Part shown: positions 9,473 through 17,928 of the stretch, one piece after another
Layout of the letters: the number at the start of each line of letters is the position of its first letter
Numbering within the stretch: position 1 is the stretch's first letter
From: an uncultured Candidatus Melainabacteria bacterium
GTDB lineage: Bacteria; Cyanobacteriota; Vampirovibrionia; Gastranaerophilales; Gastranaerophilaceae
NCBI GenBank assembly: GCA_949841365.1
Contig: CATKZI010000006.1
Location: forward strand, 1-64,000
Reading direction: 5' to 3'
Length of the DNA: 64,000 nucleotides
Made by a program: the position numbers and the translations under genes
Notes under the pieces: generated by a model
What the model was told of the DNA's origin: nothing
Seen by the model: only the letters and a program-made list of their open reading frames with translations
The model's database searches: none

Positions 9473-10934
9473 ATTTAATTGCATCTTTAACACGTTTCAA
9501 TGATTTGTCTTTACCGAGGATTGCAAGCGTTGCTGTCATATCAGCTCCGCAAAGTCTGCCTGTTACAGCAGCTCTTATTGCCCACATTGTAACTTTTGGC
9601 TTGATGCCTTTTTCTTTGTATGCACCGCGGAACGCTTCAAGTTTTTCGTGCAGATTTTCTTCTGTCCACTCCCAATCTGCCGATTGTTCAACAAAAGTTT
9701 TCAAAACATCTTGAGAAATCTCAGTATCCAATGTTTCCTTTGCTTTTTCGTCCAATTCAACACCTTCGCCAAAGAAATAAGGAACGGCATCGGTAATATC
9801 AGATAACAACGTCAATGGTTCATAAGTTATTTCAACCATACGTGTATATTGTTCATCTGTCAATTCCGTCAAATCATATTTTGTCAAATACGGTTTTAAT
9901 CTTTCTTTCAATTCAGGGATAGAAAGCATTTTGATATAATGACTGTTCATCCAGTTCAATTTATCGTATTCAAAAATTGAATTTGATGATGAAATTTCAC
10001 CAATTCTGAAATCTTTTGCAATTTCATCAACTGTTTTAATTTCTTCTCCGTCAGAAGGTGACCAGCCCAACAATGCAACAAAGTTAATCAACGCATCTGT
10101 TAAATAACCTTTTTCAACGAATTCAGAAACCGCAGTTGCACCATGACGTTTTGAAAGTTTGCTTCTGTCAGGTGCTAAAATCATACCAAGGTGTCCAAAT
10201 CTCGGAACTTTTGCGCCCAAAGCTTCAAAGATTAAAATTTGTTTGAATGTATTTGAAATATGGTCTTCACCTCTGATAACGTGAGAAATCTTCATAAGCA
10301 TATCGTCAATTACAACTGCGTAGTTATATGTCGGAGCGCCGTTTGATTTCATGATTACGAAGTCGCCCAGCAAGTCAGTATCAACGTGAAGTTCACCTTT
10401 TACCAAATCATCAAATGTTAACATAGAAGTTTCGTGGAAAGCTTTTTGAGCTTTTGCAATATTAAATCTGATAGCAGGTTTTCTACCTTCAGCTCTGAGT
10501 TTTGCTTTTTCTTCTTCTGTCAAATTTTCGCATTTTCTTGTATAAACATAAGGTTTTTTATTAGCTCTTGCTTCTTCTTTTTCCTGTTCCAATTCTTCTG
10601 GAGTACAGAAACATTCATAAGCAAAACCTTTGTCCAAAAGTTCTTGAACATATTTAGGATAAATATCAAATCTTTCGGACTGTGTATATGGTCCATAAGG
10701 TCCGCCTACATCAGGACCTTCATCCCAATTCAAGCCCAATGCTTTCAAGCTGTCAAAAATATTGTCAATATACTCTTGACTTGTTCTGTCAGCATCTGTA
10801 TCTTCAATTCTTAAAACGAATTTTCCGTTATTTTTCTTTGCAAATAAGTAGTTAAACAAAGCAGTTCTAGCTGTTCCTACGTGTAAATTTCCGCTTGGTG
10901 ACGGAGCAATTCTAACTCTGACTTCTTCTGTCAT
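9471..10934 (-). CDS. gltX: Glutamyl-tRNA synthetase
   Basis: Charges tRNA-Glu and, in organisms that use GatCAB, tRNA-Gln as well. A gatB gene is present in this window, so a non-discriminating enzyme is plausible. Class I motifs are clear: the HIGH-type PSPSGNLHVGTART at the N-terminus and the KMSKS-type DRSKLSKRHG near residue 250. At 487 aa the length is typical. The start has GGAAGGATAT upstream. It is monocistronic with a strong terminator. Confidence 0.97.
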   Translation of the reverse strand: MTEEVRVRIAPSPSGNLHVGTARTALFNYLFAKKNNGKFVLRIEDTDADRTSQEYIDNIFDSLKALGLNWDEGPDVGGPYGPYTQSERFDIYPKYVQELLDKGFAYECFCTPEELEQEKEEARANKKPYVYTRKCENLTEEEKAKLRAEGRKPAIRFNIAKAQKAFHETSMLTFDDLVKGELHVDTDLLGDFVIMKSNGAPTYNYAVVIDDMLMKISHVIRGEDHISNTFKQILIFEALGAKVPRFGHLGMILAPDRSKLSKRHGATAVSEFVEKGYLTDALINFVALLGWSPSDGEEIKTVDEIAKDFRIGEISSSNSIFEYDKLNWMNSHYIKMLSIPELKERLKPYLTKYDLTELTDEQYTRMVEITYEPLTLLSDITDAVPYFFGEGVELDEKAKETLDTEISQDVLKTFVEQSADWEWTEENLHEKLEAFRGAYKEKGIKPKVTMWAIRAAVTGRLCGADMTATLAILGKDKSLKRVKDAIK

Positions 10935-11040
10935 CTTTATATCCTTCCTATTTTTTGCAACAAAAGAATATCACGCGCACAATAAATTTTCAACCCTTTA
11001 TACGATTTGACTAACATCTATAATGTTTTAAAATATAAAT

Positions 11041-11895
11041 ATGAAGAGAGCAATTCTGTTATTACTGACAATAATTCTGCTGTCCCCCGCATCATATTCG
11101 GCAAACAAAAAAATGATGCCGACAGTTTCTGACGGTGAAAATTTGCTCCCTAACATATTTATTTATGCGATACCCGATGATGATACAAAAGAGTTTAATG
11201 AAAACCTTGTTGAATATAAAGAACAGGAAGCAAATCAAGACGGTGAAATTATAATGCTTGAGGAAGAAAACGTAACCCTCGGTGCAACAACTTTAAAAGG
11301 CTATGCACAGTTCATTGAAGATGATGCGGTAATTCACCTTAAAGACAATGATAACAATTATGTTTTAAATATAAAAACACCACAAAAAATCGTGGCAGAA
11401 AAAGGATTAAATCTCGCGCACACACCGCAGAAACGAATTCAACAATACCGTGATGACGAATACCTCATAGCCCCAAATTCAATTAAATCTACGGGAAAAG
11501 CAGGAAACTTTACATTCGGTGCAACATACGGAACAGAAGTAGATAGTATAGCTATGCTTGAAACAGAAACAGGTCTGTTTACCAAATACGAAAAAAACAG
11601 ATTTGCAGTAAGTTCATCCGTAAAAAAATCACTAAATACAACATACGGGCTCGATTACAATACAATCTCAATTGCACCCGAATTAAAATTAAATGATTAT
11701 ATGTCACTCAAAAACGTATTAAGTGCCGACGTTACAAGAAACAGAAACTCTACCAAATTCGTATTTACTCTGAATCCGTTCGGAAAAAAAGATCGTGACA
11801 GGGTAGAACTTGAACTTGGCGCTAAACAGACGGTTTATATGGATACTGACTTCACAAAAACCGAATTCAGTTTCTCAACAAACTTTAAATTGTAA
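11041..11895 (+). CDS. Exported protein, probably beta-rich outer membrane type
   Basis: A 284-aa protein with a clear signal peptide (MKRAILLLLTIILLSPASYS, cleavage near residue 21). An acidic middle is followed by a C-terminal half of alternating hydrophobic and polar strands (FTFGATYGTE, ISIAPELKL, FVFTLNPFG, TEFSFSTNF). This pattern and the terminal strand resemble a small outer-membrane barrel, but the protein matches no family I know. A TATAAT lies at 11019-11024, giving a leader of about 10 nt. Genes for division and exported proteins follow. Confidence 0.65.
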   Translation: MKRAILLLLTIILLSPASYSANKKMMPTVSDGENLLPNIFIYAIPDDDTKEFNENLVEYKEQEANQDGEIIMLEEENVTLGATTLKGYAQFIEDDAVIHLKDNDNNYVLNIKTPQKIVAEKGLNLAHTPQKRIQQYRDDEYLIAPNSIKSTGKAGNFTFGATYGTEVDSIAMLETETGLFTKYEKNRFAVSSSVKKSLNTTYGLDYNTISIAPELKLNDYMSLKNVLSADVTRNRNSTKFVFTLNPFGKKDRDRVELELGAKQTVYMDTDFTKTEFSFSTNFKL

Positions 11896-11900
11896 ACTTG

Positions 11901-11929
11901 TTGTCTTACTGTTTTATTTCGTTTATAAT
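11901..11929 (+). promoter_or_regulatory. Promoter of FtsB/DivIC-like gene
   Basis: TTGTCT, 17-bp spacer, TATAAT. The start codon lies 17 bp downstream of the -10, with GTGAGG as ribosome binding site. Confidence 0.75.
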
Positions 11930-11945
11930 TTTGATGTGAGGTTTT

Positions 11946-12311
11946 ATGGCTGAAAATAAGGAAGAAATTGCAGTATCTAAATCTAAAACAGGCTTTTATT
12001 ATTCGTTTTTGACGATTGTCCTTTTGTTTTGCCTTATTCAGATAGGTTTTGGAGCAATTTTAAATATCTCTAAAACAATTTCTTACCGAGGAAAAATTTC
12101 TGTTTTAACAAAAATCAGAGATCATGCAGAAGCTCAAAACCACGATTTGAAAGAAGATATCAAACAATTCTCTTCAACACAGAGCTTGGAAGGAATTGCC
12201 AGAAACAACCTGAAAATGGCAGGCGAAGATGAAGTTTTGATTTTGATTAATAACAATCAGCCTCAAGCTCCTGCAAAGAAAAAACTTAAACACAAGAAAC
12301 GTAAAAAATAA
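11946..12311 (+). CDS. FtsB/DivIC-like septum formation initiator
   Basis: A 121-aa bitopic protein with a short cytoplasmic start, one membrane segment (about 17-42), a periplasmic coiled coil, and the conserved SLEGIARNNLKMAGEDEV segment of the FtsB/DivIC family. The C-terminal 15 residues are almost all Lys/Pro/His, a basic tail. It likely partners the FtsL-like protein encoded near 8 kb. The next gene starts 11 bp downstream, so the two form an operon. Confidence 0.8.
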   Translation: MAENKEEIAVSKSKTGFYYSFLTIVLLFCLIQIGFGAILNISKTISYRGKISVLTKIRDHAEAQNHDLKEDIKQFSSTQSLEGIARNNLKMAGEDEVLILINNNQPQAPAKKKLKHKKRKK

Positions 12312-12322
12312 CGGAAGTGCAA

Positions 12323-13891
12323 ATGCAAGAAACTATTGAATATATTAAACAGGCTTTTGAATTAAAATCACAGCAATGCTACAAACAGGCTATTGAAATG
12401 CTTTATAAAGCATTGGAACTTGAAAGCGACAATATCGAAATATTATTTCAACTCGGCGAGTTATACTTCCTGCTGAACAATTTTGCACGCTCACAACAGT
12501 ATCTTGAAAAAGTCCTTCTACAAAATGAAAATCACGTTGAAACTCTTGAAATTTTAGAAAAAATCTATGTTTATTCAAACGAACTTTCTAAGGCATTTTC
12601 AATTGCAGAGCGAATTTTTAACATTCAAAAAAATCAAAAAAGCATCTTAAAACTTATTGAAATTTCATCAAAACGCGGAGATTTGGATAAGGTGAGAGAA
12701 TTTGAAAATTCAGATGATGACAAAATTATTTATGAAATCGCAAAAGCTTATTATAATAATAAAAAGTTTGATGAAGCTAAAACAAAACTTGAACAGGCAC
12801 ATTCAATAAATCCTGATAATGAAGATGTTCAGGTTCTTTTAGGTAAAATTTATTTTGACAGAAGCGAATTTGATAAATCAAGAGAAATATTTAATAAGTT
12901 TTCAAAAACCTCAGAAAATCACGAGATTTTAAATTATCTTGGATTGTTTGCGCTCGAAGATTTAAACTTTATAGAAGCAATAAAATTTTTCTCTAAAGCA
13001 TCTAATTTAGATAAACAAAACGCTAAATACTGCTACAATCTCGGAAATGCATATTTCTATAACGGTTGGATTGACGAAGCCGTAAAAGCTTATCAAAAAG
13101 CAATCTGTATGGAACCGGATAACAACGGTTACAGATATTCGCTTGCATATCTTTATTTCGAACAAAAAATTTTTGATAAAGCACAAAGAGAAATAGATTA
13201 TATTCTTGAACAAAATGCAGAATATGCGCCTGCTCATGTTTTAAACGCACTTTTGAAATTTGAAAACAAAGATTTTCTCGGAGCAAAAACAGAACTTGAA
13301 CAAAACCTCAAAAACGGTAATGACGACAATTTTACACTTGTGTCGCTTGCAAAAGTTTATACGGAACTTTCAATGTTTGAAAAAGCTGAAAGCATATTAA
13401 ATACAGTTCTTGAAAGAAATCCGCAGAGTTTAAATTACAGGTGTCAACTCAGCAGTAATTATATTGCTCAAAAAAATTATGAAAAAGCACTTGAGATAAT
13501 AAATAACGTTATTTCGGAAAACGAAAATTATATTTGGGCTTACGCGCTCGGAGCAAAAGCTTCTTTGGGCTTAAATGATTTAGACAAAGCAAAAGATTAT
13601 GCACAAAAATCAATTTCTTTGGATATGAACTTTTCTGACGGATATTATTATCTTGCAACGGTAAGATTTGAGGAAAAAGATTTTGAAGAAGCCGTAGAAT
13701 GTATGAAACGTGCAATTATGTACGATATAAATAATGCTTCTTATTACGCAGAAATGAGCAAAATCTATAAAGCCCAAGAAGATTACAAAACAGCTCTTGA
13801 ATATGTTAAAGAAGCAGAAAGCATTTCAGGCAGTGAAGAATATCGAATTATGTATAAAGAACTTGCAGTTTTGACAAGAAAAAATATATAA
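12323..13891 (+). CDS. Tetratricopeptide repeat protein
   Basis: A 522-aa protein made almost wholly of TPR helices; about 13-14 units can be picked out by the W/L-G-Y-A-F-A-P pattern (for example CYNLGNAYFYNGWIDEA, AYQKAICMEPDN). It has no signal peptide or membrane segment, so a cytoplasmic scaffold is likely. The ATG at 12323 is preferred because GGAAG lies at proper spacing; a GTG two codons earlier is possible. It is probably co-transcribed with the FtsB-like gene. The partner is unknown. Confidence 0.85.
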   Translation: MQETIEYIKQAFELKSQQCYKQAIEMLYKALELESDNIEILFQLGELYFLLNNFARSQQYLEKVLLQNENHVETLEILEKIYVYSNELSKAFSIAERIFNIQKNQKSILKLIEISSKRGDLDKVREFENSDDDKIIYEIAKAYYNNKKFDEAKTKLEQAHSINPDNEDVQVLLGKIYFDRSEFDKSREIFNKFSKTSENHEILNYLGLFALEDLNFIEAIKFFSKASNLDKQNAKYCYNLGNAYFYNGWIDEAVKAYQKAICMEPDNNGYRYSLAYLYFEQKIFDKAQREIDYILEQNAEYAPAHVLNALLKFENKDFLGAKTELEQNLKNGNDDNFTLVSLAKVYTELSMFEKAESILNTVLERNPQSLNYRCQLSSNYIAQKNYEKALEIINNVISENENYIWAYALGAKASLGLNDLDKAKDYAQKSISLDMNFSDGYYYLATVRFEEKDFEEAVECMKRAIMYDINNASYYAEMSKIYKAQEDYKTALEYVKEAESISGSEEYRIMYKELAVLTRKNI

Positions 13892-13898
13892 TTATACT
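13871..13898 (+). promoter_or_regulatory. Promoter of secreted HExxH protein gene
   Basis: TTGACA (13871-13876), 16-bp spacer, TATACT (13893-13898). The -35 lies inside the last codons of the TPR gene. Confidence 0.7.
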
Positions 13899-13938
13899 AT
13901 TATTACAGATGTAATAAATAGTAAAAATGGAGAGATTA

Positions 13939-14619
13939 GTGGATATTAAGAAGATAGCAAGTATAAGCGCAATAGTTATTGCAATAGGCATTCCGACATT
14001 TGCCGCAAAAAAAGACGAACAACTTATTGAAATGCCAAAAACTTATCCCGCAAAATATACAGCCGAATATGTAAAACAAATTACTCCGTTATATAAAACA
14101 ACAGGCAAAGATGAAATTATTTATGTTGCACTGGATATGCTGAAAGGTACAAACGGAGAATTTTCAAGAAATGCACTATTAGGCAATAACTTATCGGGAC
14201 GCCCCGTTAAAATAGAATTTAGGGATTTGGGAACAATTAACCCTGATTATGCACAGTTTGATGCATTGGGCTGGAAAAAGAATAAACAGTTATTCGTATT
14301 TATTAACCCACGCCATAAAGATGCACCCCCCGGAGCGCTTGCCGCACTTCTTTCACACGAAGCACTTCATCAGGACGAATACAACTCAATAGCGGAAGAA
14401 ACTTATGCTTGGACGATGGAAGCTTCCGTATGGTACGAAATTGTAAAACTTTATCCTGAAAGCAACGATGAACTCCACCCGCTTGTTGTCAGAGAAAACA
14501 TGCTTAAAAAACTTTTTGAACGCGGAAATTACTCAAACAAATATATCAAAAAGACCGTAATTTCGAACGAAGGTTATAAAAATCTTCCTTCAACTTCACC
14601 CGGTTTTGAGGACATATAA
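13939..14619 (+). CDS. Exported protein with HExxH metallopeptidase-like motif
   Basis: A 226-aa protein with a signal peptide ending near TFAAKK. A SHEALHQDEYNSIAEE segment in the middle fits HExxH zinc metallopeptidases, with Glu residues 14-15 positions after the first His as a possible third ligand. The flanking FVFINPRH strand and following helix TYAWTMEASVW also fit. I recognise no named family. The GTG at 13939 is preferred because GGAGAG lies just upstream; an ATG at 13927 is the alternative. A periplasmic or surface protease is inferred. The ctpA-like gene follows. Confidence 0.7.
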   Translation: MDIKKIASISAIVIAIGIPTFAAKKDEQLIEMPKTYPAKYTAEYVKQITPLYKTTGKDEIIYVALDMLKGTNGEFSRNALLGNNLSGRPVKIEFRDLGTINPDYAQFDALGWKKNKQLFVFINPRHKDAPPGALAALLSHEALHQDEYNSIAEETYAWTMEASVWYEIVKLYPESNDELHPLVVRENMLKKLFERGNYSNKYIKKTVISNEGYKNLPSTSPGFEDI

Positions 14620-14649
14620 ATTATTCTCTTAAACTACTTACAAAGTATA

Positions 14650-14678
14650 TTGATTATAAAAAATCCTTGATGTTAAAT
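14650..14678 (+). promoter_or_regulatory. Promoter of ctpA-like gene (leaderless)
   Basis: TTGATT (14650-14655), 17-bp spacer, TTAAAT (14673-14678), then six bases to the ATG at 14685. Predicted +1 is the A of that ATG. No Shine-Dalgarno sequence precedes it. Confidence 0.65.
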
Positions 14679-14684
14679 ATTCGT

Positions 14685-15914
14685 ATGAAGAGAAGTCAGG
14701 TATTAATTTTCATATTGGCAGCAGCAGCACTTTTTGCGCTTAACCTGTTTTTTACAGGTTCTAATCCGGAAATTTCCGAAGAACCCGATATGATTGACCA
14801 TGACCATATTTCTTCTCAGCGTTTGTTTGATAATACATGGAAAATTATCCGTGACAACTACTATGATGCGGAATTAAACACCCAAGCCTGGGGCAGATGG
14901 AAAGAACATTATCATGGAAAAATCAAAACCGATGATGATGCCAAAGTTGCCATTGATACAATGCTTGCAAGCCTTAATGACCCATATTCAAGGTATATGA
15001 ACAAGGCAGAATATTTAGACCAAAACAACTCACTGAATTCAAAAATTACGGGCATAGGCGTCAATATCTCCTCAAACGCAGGAAAAATTCATATTGTAAA
15101 CGTTATGGAAGGCACACCGGCACAGTTTGCAAACCTTCTGCCTAAAGATATAATTCTGTCAATTGACGGTAAAGAAGTTAACGGACTTGCACTGTCTGAA
15201 GTAGCCGACCTTGTCAGAGGTCCTGAAAACAGTTTTGTAAATATTACAATTTTACGTAACAAAGATAAATTAACCAAACGTGTCATGCGCAAAGAAATCA
15301 AGATAAAAACCGTAAAAAGCGCAGTCGTAGACAAGAATATAGGCTATATACAAATTACAAGCTTTGTCGGCTCAACTACTCCTAACGAGTTTTTGGAAGC
15401 CTTAGAAAAAACCAAAGATACAGAAGGCTTAATCCTTGATTTGCGCGGAAACACCGGCGGTCTTTTACCGAATGCCGTATTTATTGCAAACTTGTTTATT
15501 CCTCACGGCAATATCGTAAGTATAGTCGGCAGAAACGGTTACAAATACGATATCAACGCACAAGATACCGAATTAAGTATTGATAAGCCGACAATTGTAC
15601 TGGTTGACGGCGGCTCTGCAAGCGCAAGTGAAATACTTTCGGGCGCGCTAAAAGATTACAATAAAGCAAAACTTTTGGGCACAAAAACCTACGGTAAAGG
15701 CATGGTTCAAAAAATTATTCCGATGCCGAACGAAACAGGTTTGAATTTAACAATAGCAAAATACTTAACCCCGAAAGGTACAGACATTAACAAAAAAGGT
15801 ATAAATCCCGACATTAAAGTCGAATTCAGCATCAAAGACGTTAAAAACAATAATGATGCTCAATTACAAACTGCAAAAAATATTCTGTCACAGATGCTTT
15901 TAAGCAAAAAGTAG
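14685..15914 (+). CDS. ctpA: C-terminal processing protease (S41, PDZ)
   Basis: A 409-aa periplasmic serine protease. Its N-terminal membrane/signal segment is followed by a helical region (NDPYSRYM), a PDZ domain (about residues 110-190, GIGVNISS, GTPAQFANLL), and the S41 core. The core has LDLRGNTGG, catalytic Ser in GGSASASEI and Lys in TYGKGMVQ. These enzymes trim C-termini of periplasmic proteins. I start at 14685 because the promoter puts +1 there and the signal segment then begins properly; 14670 is possible. Its stop codon abuts the convergent stop codon of the next gene (TAGCTA). Confidence 0.93.
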   Translation: MKRSQVLIFILAAAALFALNLFFTGSNPEISEEPDMIDHDHISSQRLFDNTWKIIRDNYYDAELNTQAWGRWKEHYHGKIKTDDDAKVAIDTMLASLNDPYSRYMNKAEYLDQNNSLNSKITGIGVNISSNAGKIHIVNVMEGTPAQFANLLPKDIILSIDGKEVNGLALSEVADLVRGPENSFVNITILRNKDKLTKRVMRKEIKIKTVKSAVVDKNIGYIQITSFVGSTTPNEFLEALEKTKDTEGLILDLRGNTGGLLPNAVFIANLFIPHGNIVSIVGRNGYKYDINAQDTELSIDKPTIVLVDGGSASASEILSGALKDYNKAKLLGTKTYGKGMVQKIIPMPNETGLNLTIAKYLTPKGTDINKKGINPDIKVEFSIKDVKNNNDAQLQTAKNILSQMLLSKK

Positions 15915-16130
15915 CTATCTCTTAAATATATTTTTATCTTTTAAATCTTTTTTATTAACCACTAATCCGCATTTTGAGCATGCCAGAACCTCACCCGTAC
16001 TGTCGACTGGCAAAAAAACATGCTCACAGCATTCTTCCTCAACCTCATCTTGTGCGAACGGATCAAAATCAGATTTTCGGGTATATTTTTTACCTTTAAT
16101 ATACTTAGTTATAAGCTCAAACAGATACAT
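15915..16130 (-). CDS. Small zinc-ribbon protein, unknown role
   Basis: A 71-aa protein. Cysteines at ECCEH and ACSKCG, with nearby His, look like a zinc ribbon. The N-terminus is basic (LITKYIKGKKYTRK). I know no function for it. It starts 3 bp after the cdd stop, so it is translated from the cdd transcript. It has almost no Shine-Dalgarno of its own, which fits coupling. Confidence 0.65.
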   Translation of the reverse strand: MYLFELITKYIKGKKYTRKSDFDPFAQDEVEEECCEHVFLPVDSTGEVLACSKCGLVVNKKDLKDKNIFKR

Positions 16131-16133
16131 TTT

Positions 16134-16517
16134 TTAAAGTACAAACCCCTCAGGCAAAAGCTCATCAATTGTATGAACACGAATTCCGTCGTTACATAGT
16201 GTTATAACATCAAGCCCTTCATCAGATTTGAACTCTGCAAGAACCTGCCTGCACGCTCCGCAAGGAGTGCAATTCTGCATATTTGGCGAATATATTGCAA
16301 CAGCTCTGATTTTTCTTTCGCCGTTTGCAATCGCAGTACCTACAGCGTTTCGTTCAGCACATATTGTTAAACCGTAACTTGCGTTTTCAAAATTGCACCC
16401 TGTATAAGTTTTCCCGCTTTGCGCAAGTACACAAGCTCCTACAGGGAATTTTGAATATGGTGCATAAGCACATTTTGAGACTTCTTCCGCCGATTTTATC
16501 AATTCTTCATAGTTCAT
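16134..16517 (-). CDS. cdd: Cytidine deaminase
   Basis: A 127-aa homotetrameric type. Deaminates cytidine and deoxycytidine in pyrimidine salvage. The zinc ligands and catalytic Glu are in CAERNAV and CTPCGACRQ. The N-terminal YAPYSKFPVGA motif is canonical. A TAAATT placed six bases before the ATG suggests a leaderless start. The downstream zinc-ribbon gene is in the same transcript. Confidence 0.95.
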   Translation of the reverse strand: MNYEELIKSAEEVSKCAYAPYSKFPVGACVLAQSGKTYTGCNFENASYGLTICAERNAVGTAIANGERKIRAVAIYSPNMQNCTPCGACRQVLAEFKSDEGLDVITLCNDGIRVHTIDELLPEGFVL

Positions 16518-16523
16518 AAGTCT

Positions 16524-16529
16524 AATTTA
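16524..16529 (-). promoter_or_regulatory. Candidate -10 of cdd (leaderless spacing)
   Basis: TAAATT on the minus strand with six bases to the ATG at 16517. There is no convincing -35 or TG extension, so this is weaker than the other cases. Confidence 0.35.
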
Positions 16530-16571
16530 AACCTTTTTATCCAAAAATCCATCCATTAATTATATGAATTA

Positions 16572-16580
16572 TGCTATAAT
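16572..16580 (+). promoter_or_regulatory. Extended -10 promoter of exported protein gene (leaderless)
   Basis: TGCTATAAT, identical to the tmk element. Predicted +1 is 16587, the A of the ATG. No ribosome binding site is present. Confidence 0.6.
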
Positions 16581-16586
16581 AAATTT

Positions 16587-17357
16587 ATGAAGATTTTGGT
16601 TAAATTATTTATTATATTTTGTTTTTTAATAGCACCGGCATACGCTCATGACATTTTGGTGCTCCCTGCAGATTTAATGCAAATAAAAGAAAATTACTAC
16701 AGCTTTGACGAACCGTCGGAAATAATTGCAAATGATATAATAAAAGAATTTAACAAAACAAACGGCAAACTAAAATCATTTGATTTGTATGATATAAAAG
16801 CAAAATTCAATAACAATACCCTGTTAAAGAATTCATTAGCCAAATATAAAAACAATACAATCGATTACGAAGCATTCAAAACTATAGGAAAAGATTTCGG
16901 CTGTAATTACATTTTGCTTGTAAACAGTTCCGTAATGACTAACAAGAATTCTCTAAGACGCAACCTCTGGGAAGTATTGGAAGTTGCAACAGCATTTGAC
17001 ATATCATATCCGTTCAGATTGGAAAACTCTGTTGTATTGTTAGACAGTGCAAATGAACTTGTAATATGGAGCAATAACTATTCAAGCAAACTTGGGACAA
17101 ACAGTAACGAGTTTTCCGCCAAAAATATTGCACAGGCAAATGCCGAGTATGAAAAAATAAAATTATACTCAAAAACCGTAATTGCACCGTCAGTATCTCA
17201 AAATATCATGCTGAGATTTTTCCCGAAATCAATCCGTCCGCTTCAAACTGAAATTAACAGTCAAGGCGGAGCTTTAAAATTTGAACGCACAATCCCCGAA
17301 AAACCAAACCTTAAACCAAGAGAAGATTTTTACGGTGACACGCTCTTCGGAATTTAA
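16587..17357 (+). CDS. Exported protein of unknown function
   Basis: A 256-aa protein with a signal peptide (MKILVKLFIIFCFLIAPAYA). The mature part begins HDILVLPAD and alternates strands and helices (FGCNYILLVNSSV, NSVVLLDSANELVIWS), a pattern reminiscent of TolB N-terminal or CsgG-like periplasmic folds. I cannot assign a family. The C-terminus is basic and proline-rich (IPEKPNLKPRED). It stands alone and convergent to the next gene. Confidence 0.6.
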   Translation: MKILVKLFIIFCFLIAPAYAHDILVLPADLMQIKENYYSFDEPSEIIANDIIKEFNKTNGKLKSFDLYDIKAKFNNNTLLKNSLAKYKNNTIDYEAFKTIGKDFGCNYILLVNSSVMTNKNSLRRNLWEVLEVATAFDISYPFRLENSVVLLDSANELVIWSNNYSSKLGTNSNEFSAKNIAQANAEYEKIKLYSKTVIAPSVSQNIMLRFFPKSIRPLQTEINSQGGALKFERTIPEKPNLKPREDFYGDTLFGI

Positions 17358-17362
17358 ACATT

Positions 17363-17656
17363 CTACTGCATTTGATTATTAATTGTATCCCTGCGTTTAT
17401 CAACGTTATTAAGCTGATTTTGCTGTAAAAGATTATCATTTTCTTTCATCTTTTGTTGAAGTGACTGCACACTGTTTTGATTTTGAATGTTATCTTTTTT
17501 CATTTGTTCATCAGGTTTATTAATCATCTGCTTCATTTCAACCTGAGAAGGAGTATTTGCAGAAATTTCATCAAGCTGTTGAAATCTTTCGCGCGCATCA
17601 AAAAAAGCAATAAGTCCTATTATAAATATTGATAAAAATATAAATGTTTTTTTCAT
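17363..17656 (-). CDS. Small exported or anchored Gln/Asn-rich protein
   Basis: A 97-aa protein. A hydrophobic start (MKKTFIFLSIFIIGLIAFF) without an obvious cleavage site is followed by about 75 residues very rich in Gln, Asn and Met, probably coiled coil. AAGGTG precedes the ATG. Function is unknown. Only 5 bp separate it from the convergent exported protein gene. Confidence 0.6.
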   Translation of the reverse strand: MKKTFIFLSIFIIGLIAFFDARERFQQLDEISANTPSQVEMKQMINKPDEQMKKDNIQNQNSVQSLQQKMKENDNLLQQNQLNNVDKRRDTINNQMQ

Positions 17657-17713
17657 AAAATTTCACCTTTCGGCATCAGTTTAACCCGTATTATAAAAAA
17701 ATAAATTAATCAC

Positions 17714-17742
17714 TTGCATAAAATTCCGCGAAATGATAAAAT
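17714..17742 (+). promoter_or_regulatory. Promoter of small zinc-ribbon gene / radical SAM operon
   Basis: TTGCAT, 17-bp spacer, TAAAAT, followed by AGGAGG and an ATG at 17761. Confidence 0.75.
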
Positions 17743-17760
17743 ATCCTCAGGAGGAATATT

Positions 17761-17928
17761 ATGGCAAGATTAATCAGACCAAGCTGGGCAATAAGATGCG
17801 TTCAATCAGGATGCAAAACTTTATTTGAAGTAGCACAAGTGGAAGACGGCAAACAACAGGAAGTTGTATGCCCAAACTGTGGTGAACACTACGTTTATCC
17901 GATTTATGATGAAGAAAATAAAGATTAA
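17761..17928 (+). CDS. Small zinc-ribbon protein
   Basis: A 55-aa protein with a strong AGGAGG site. CVQSGC near the N-terminus and CPNCGEHY near the C-terminus give four cysteines spaced like a zinc ribbon. Its stop overlaps the next start (TAATG), so it is coupled to the radical SAM gene. The role is unknown; a small nucleic-acid-binding or accessory protein is possible. Confidence 0.75.
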   Translation: MARLIRPSWAIRCVQSGCKTLFEVAQVEDGKQQEVVCPNCGEHYVYPIYDEENKD

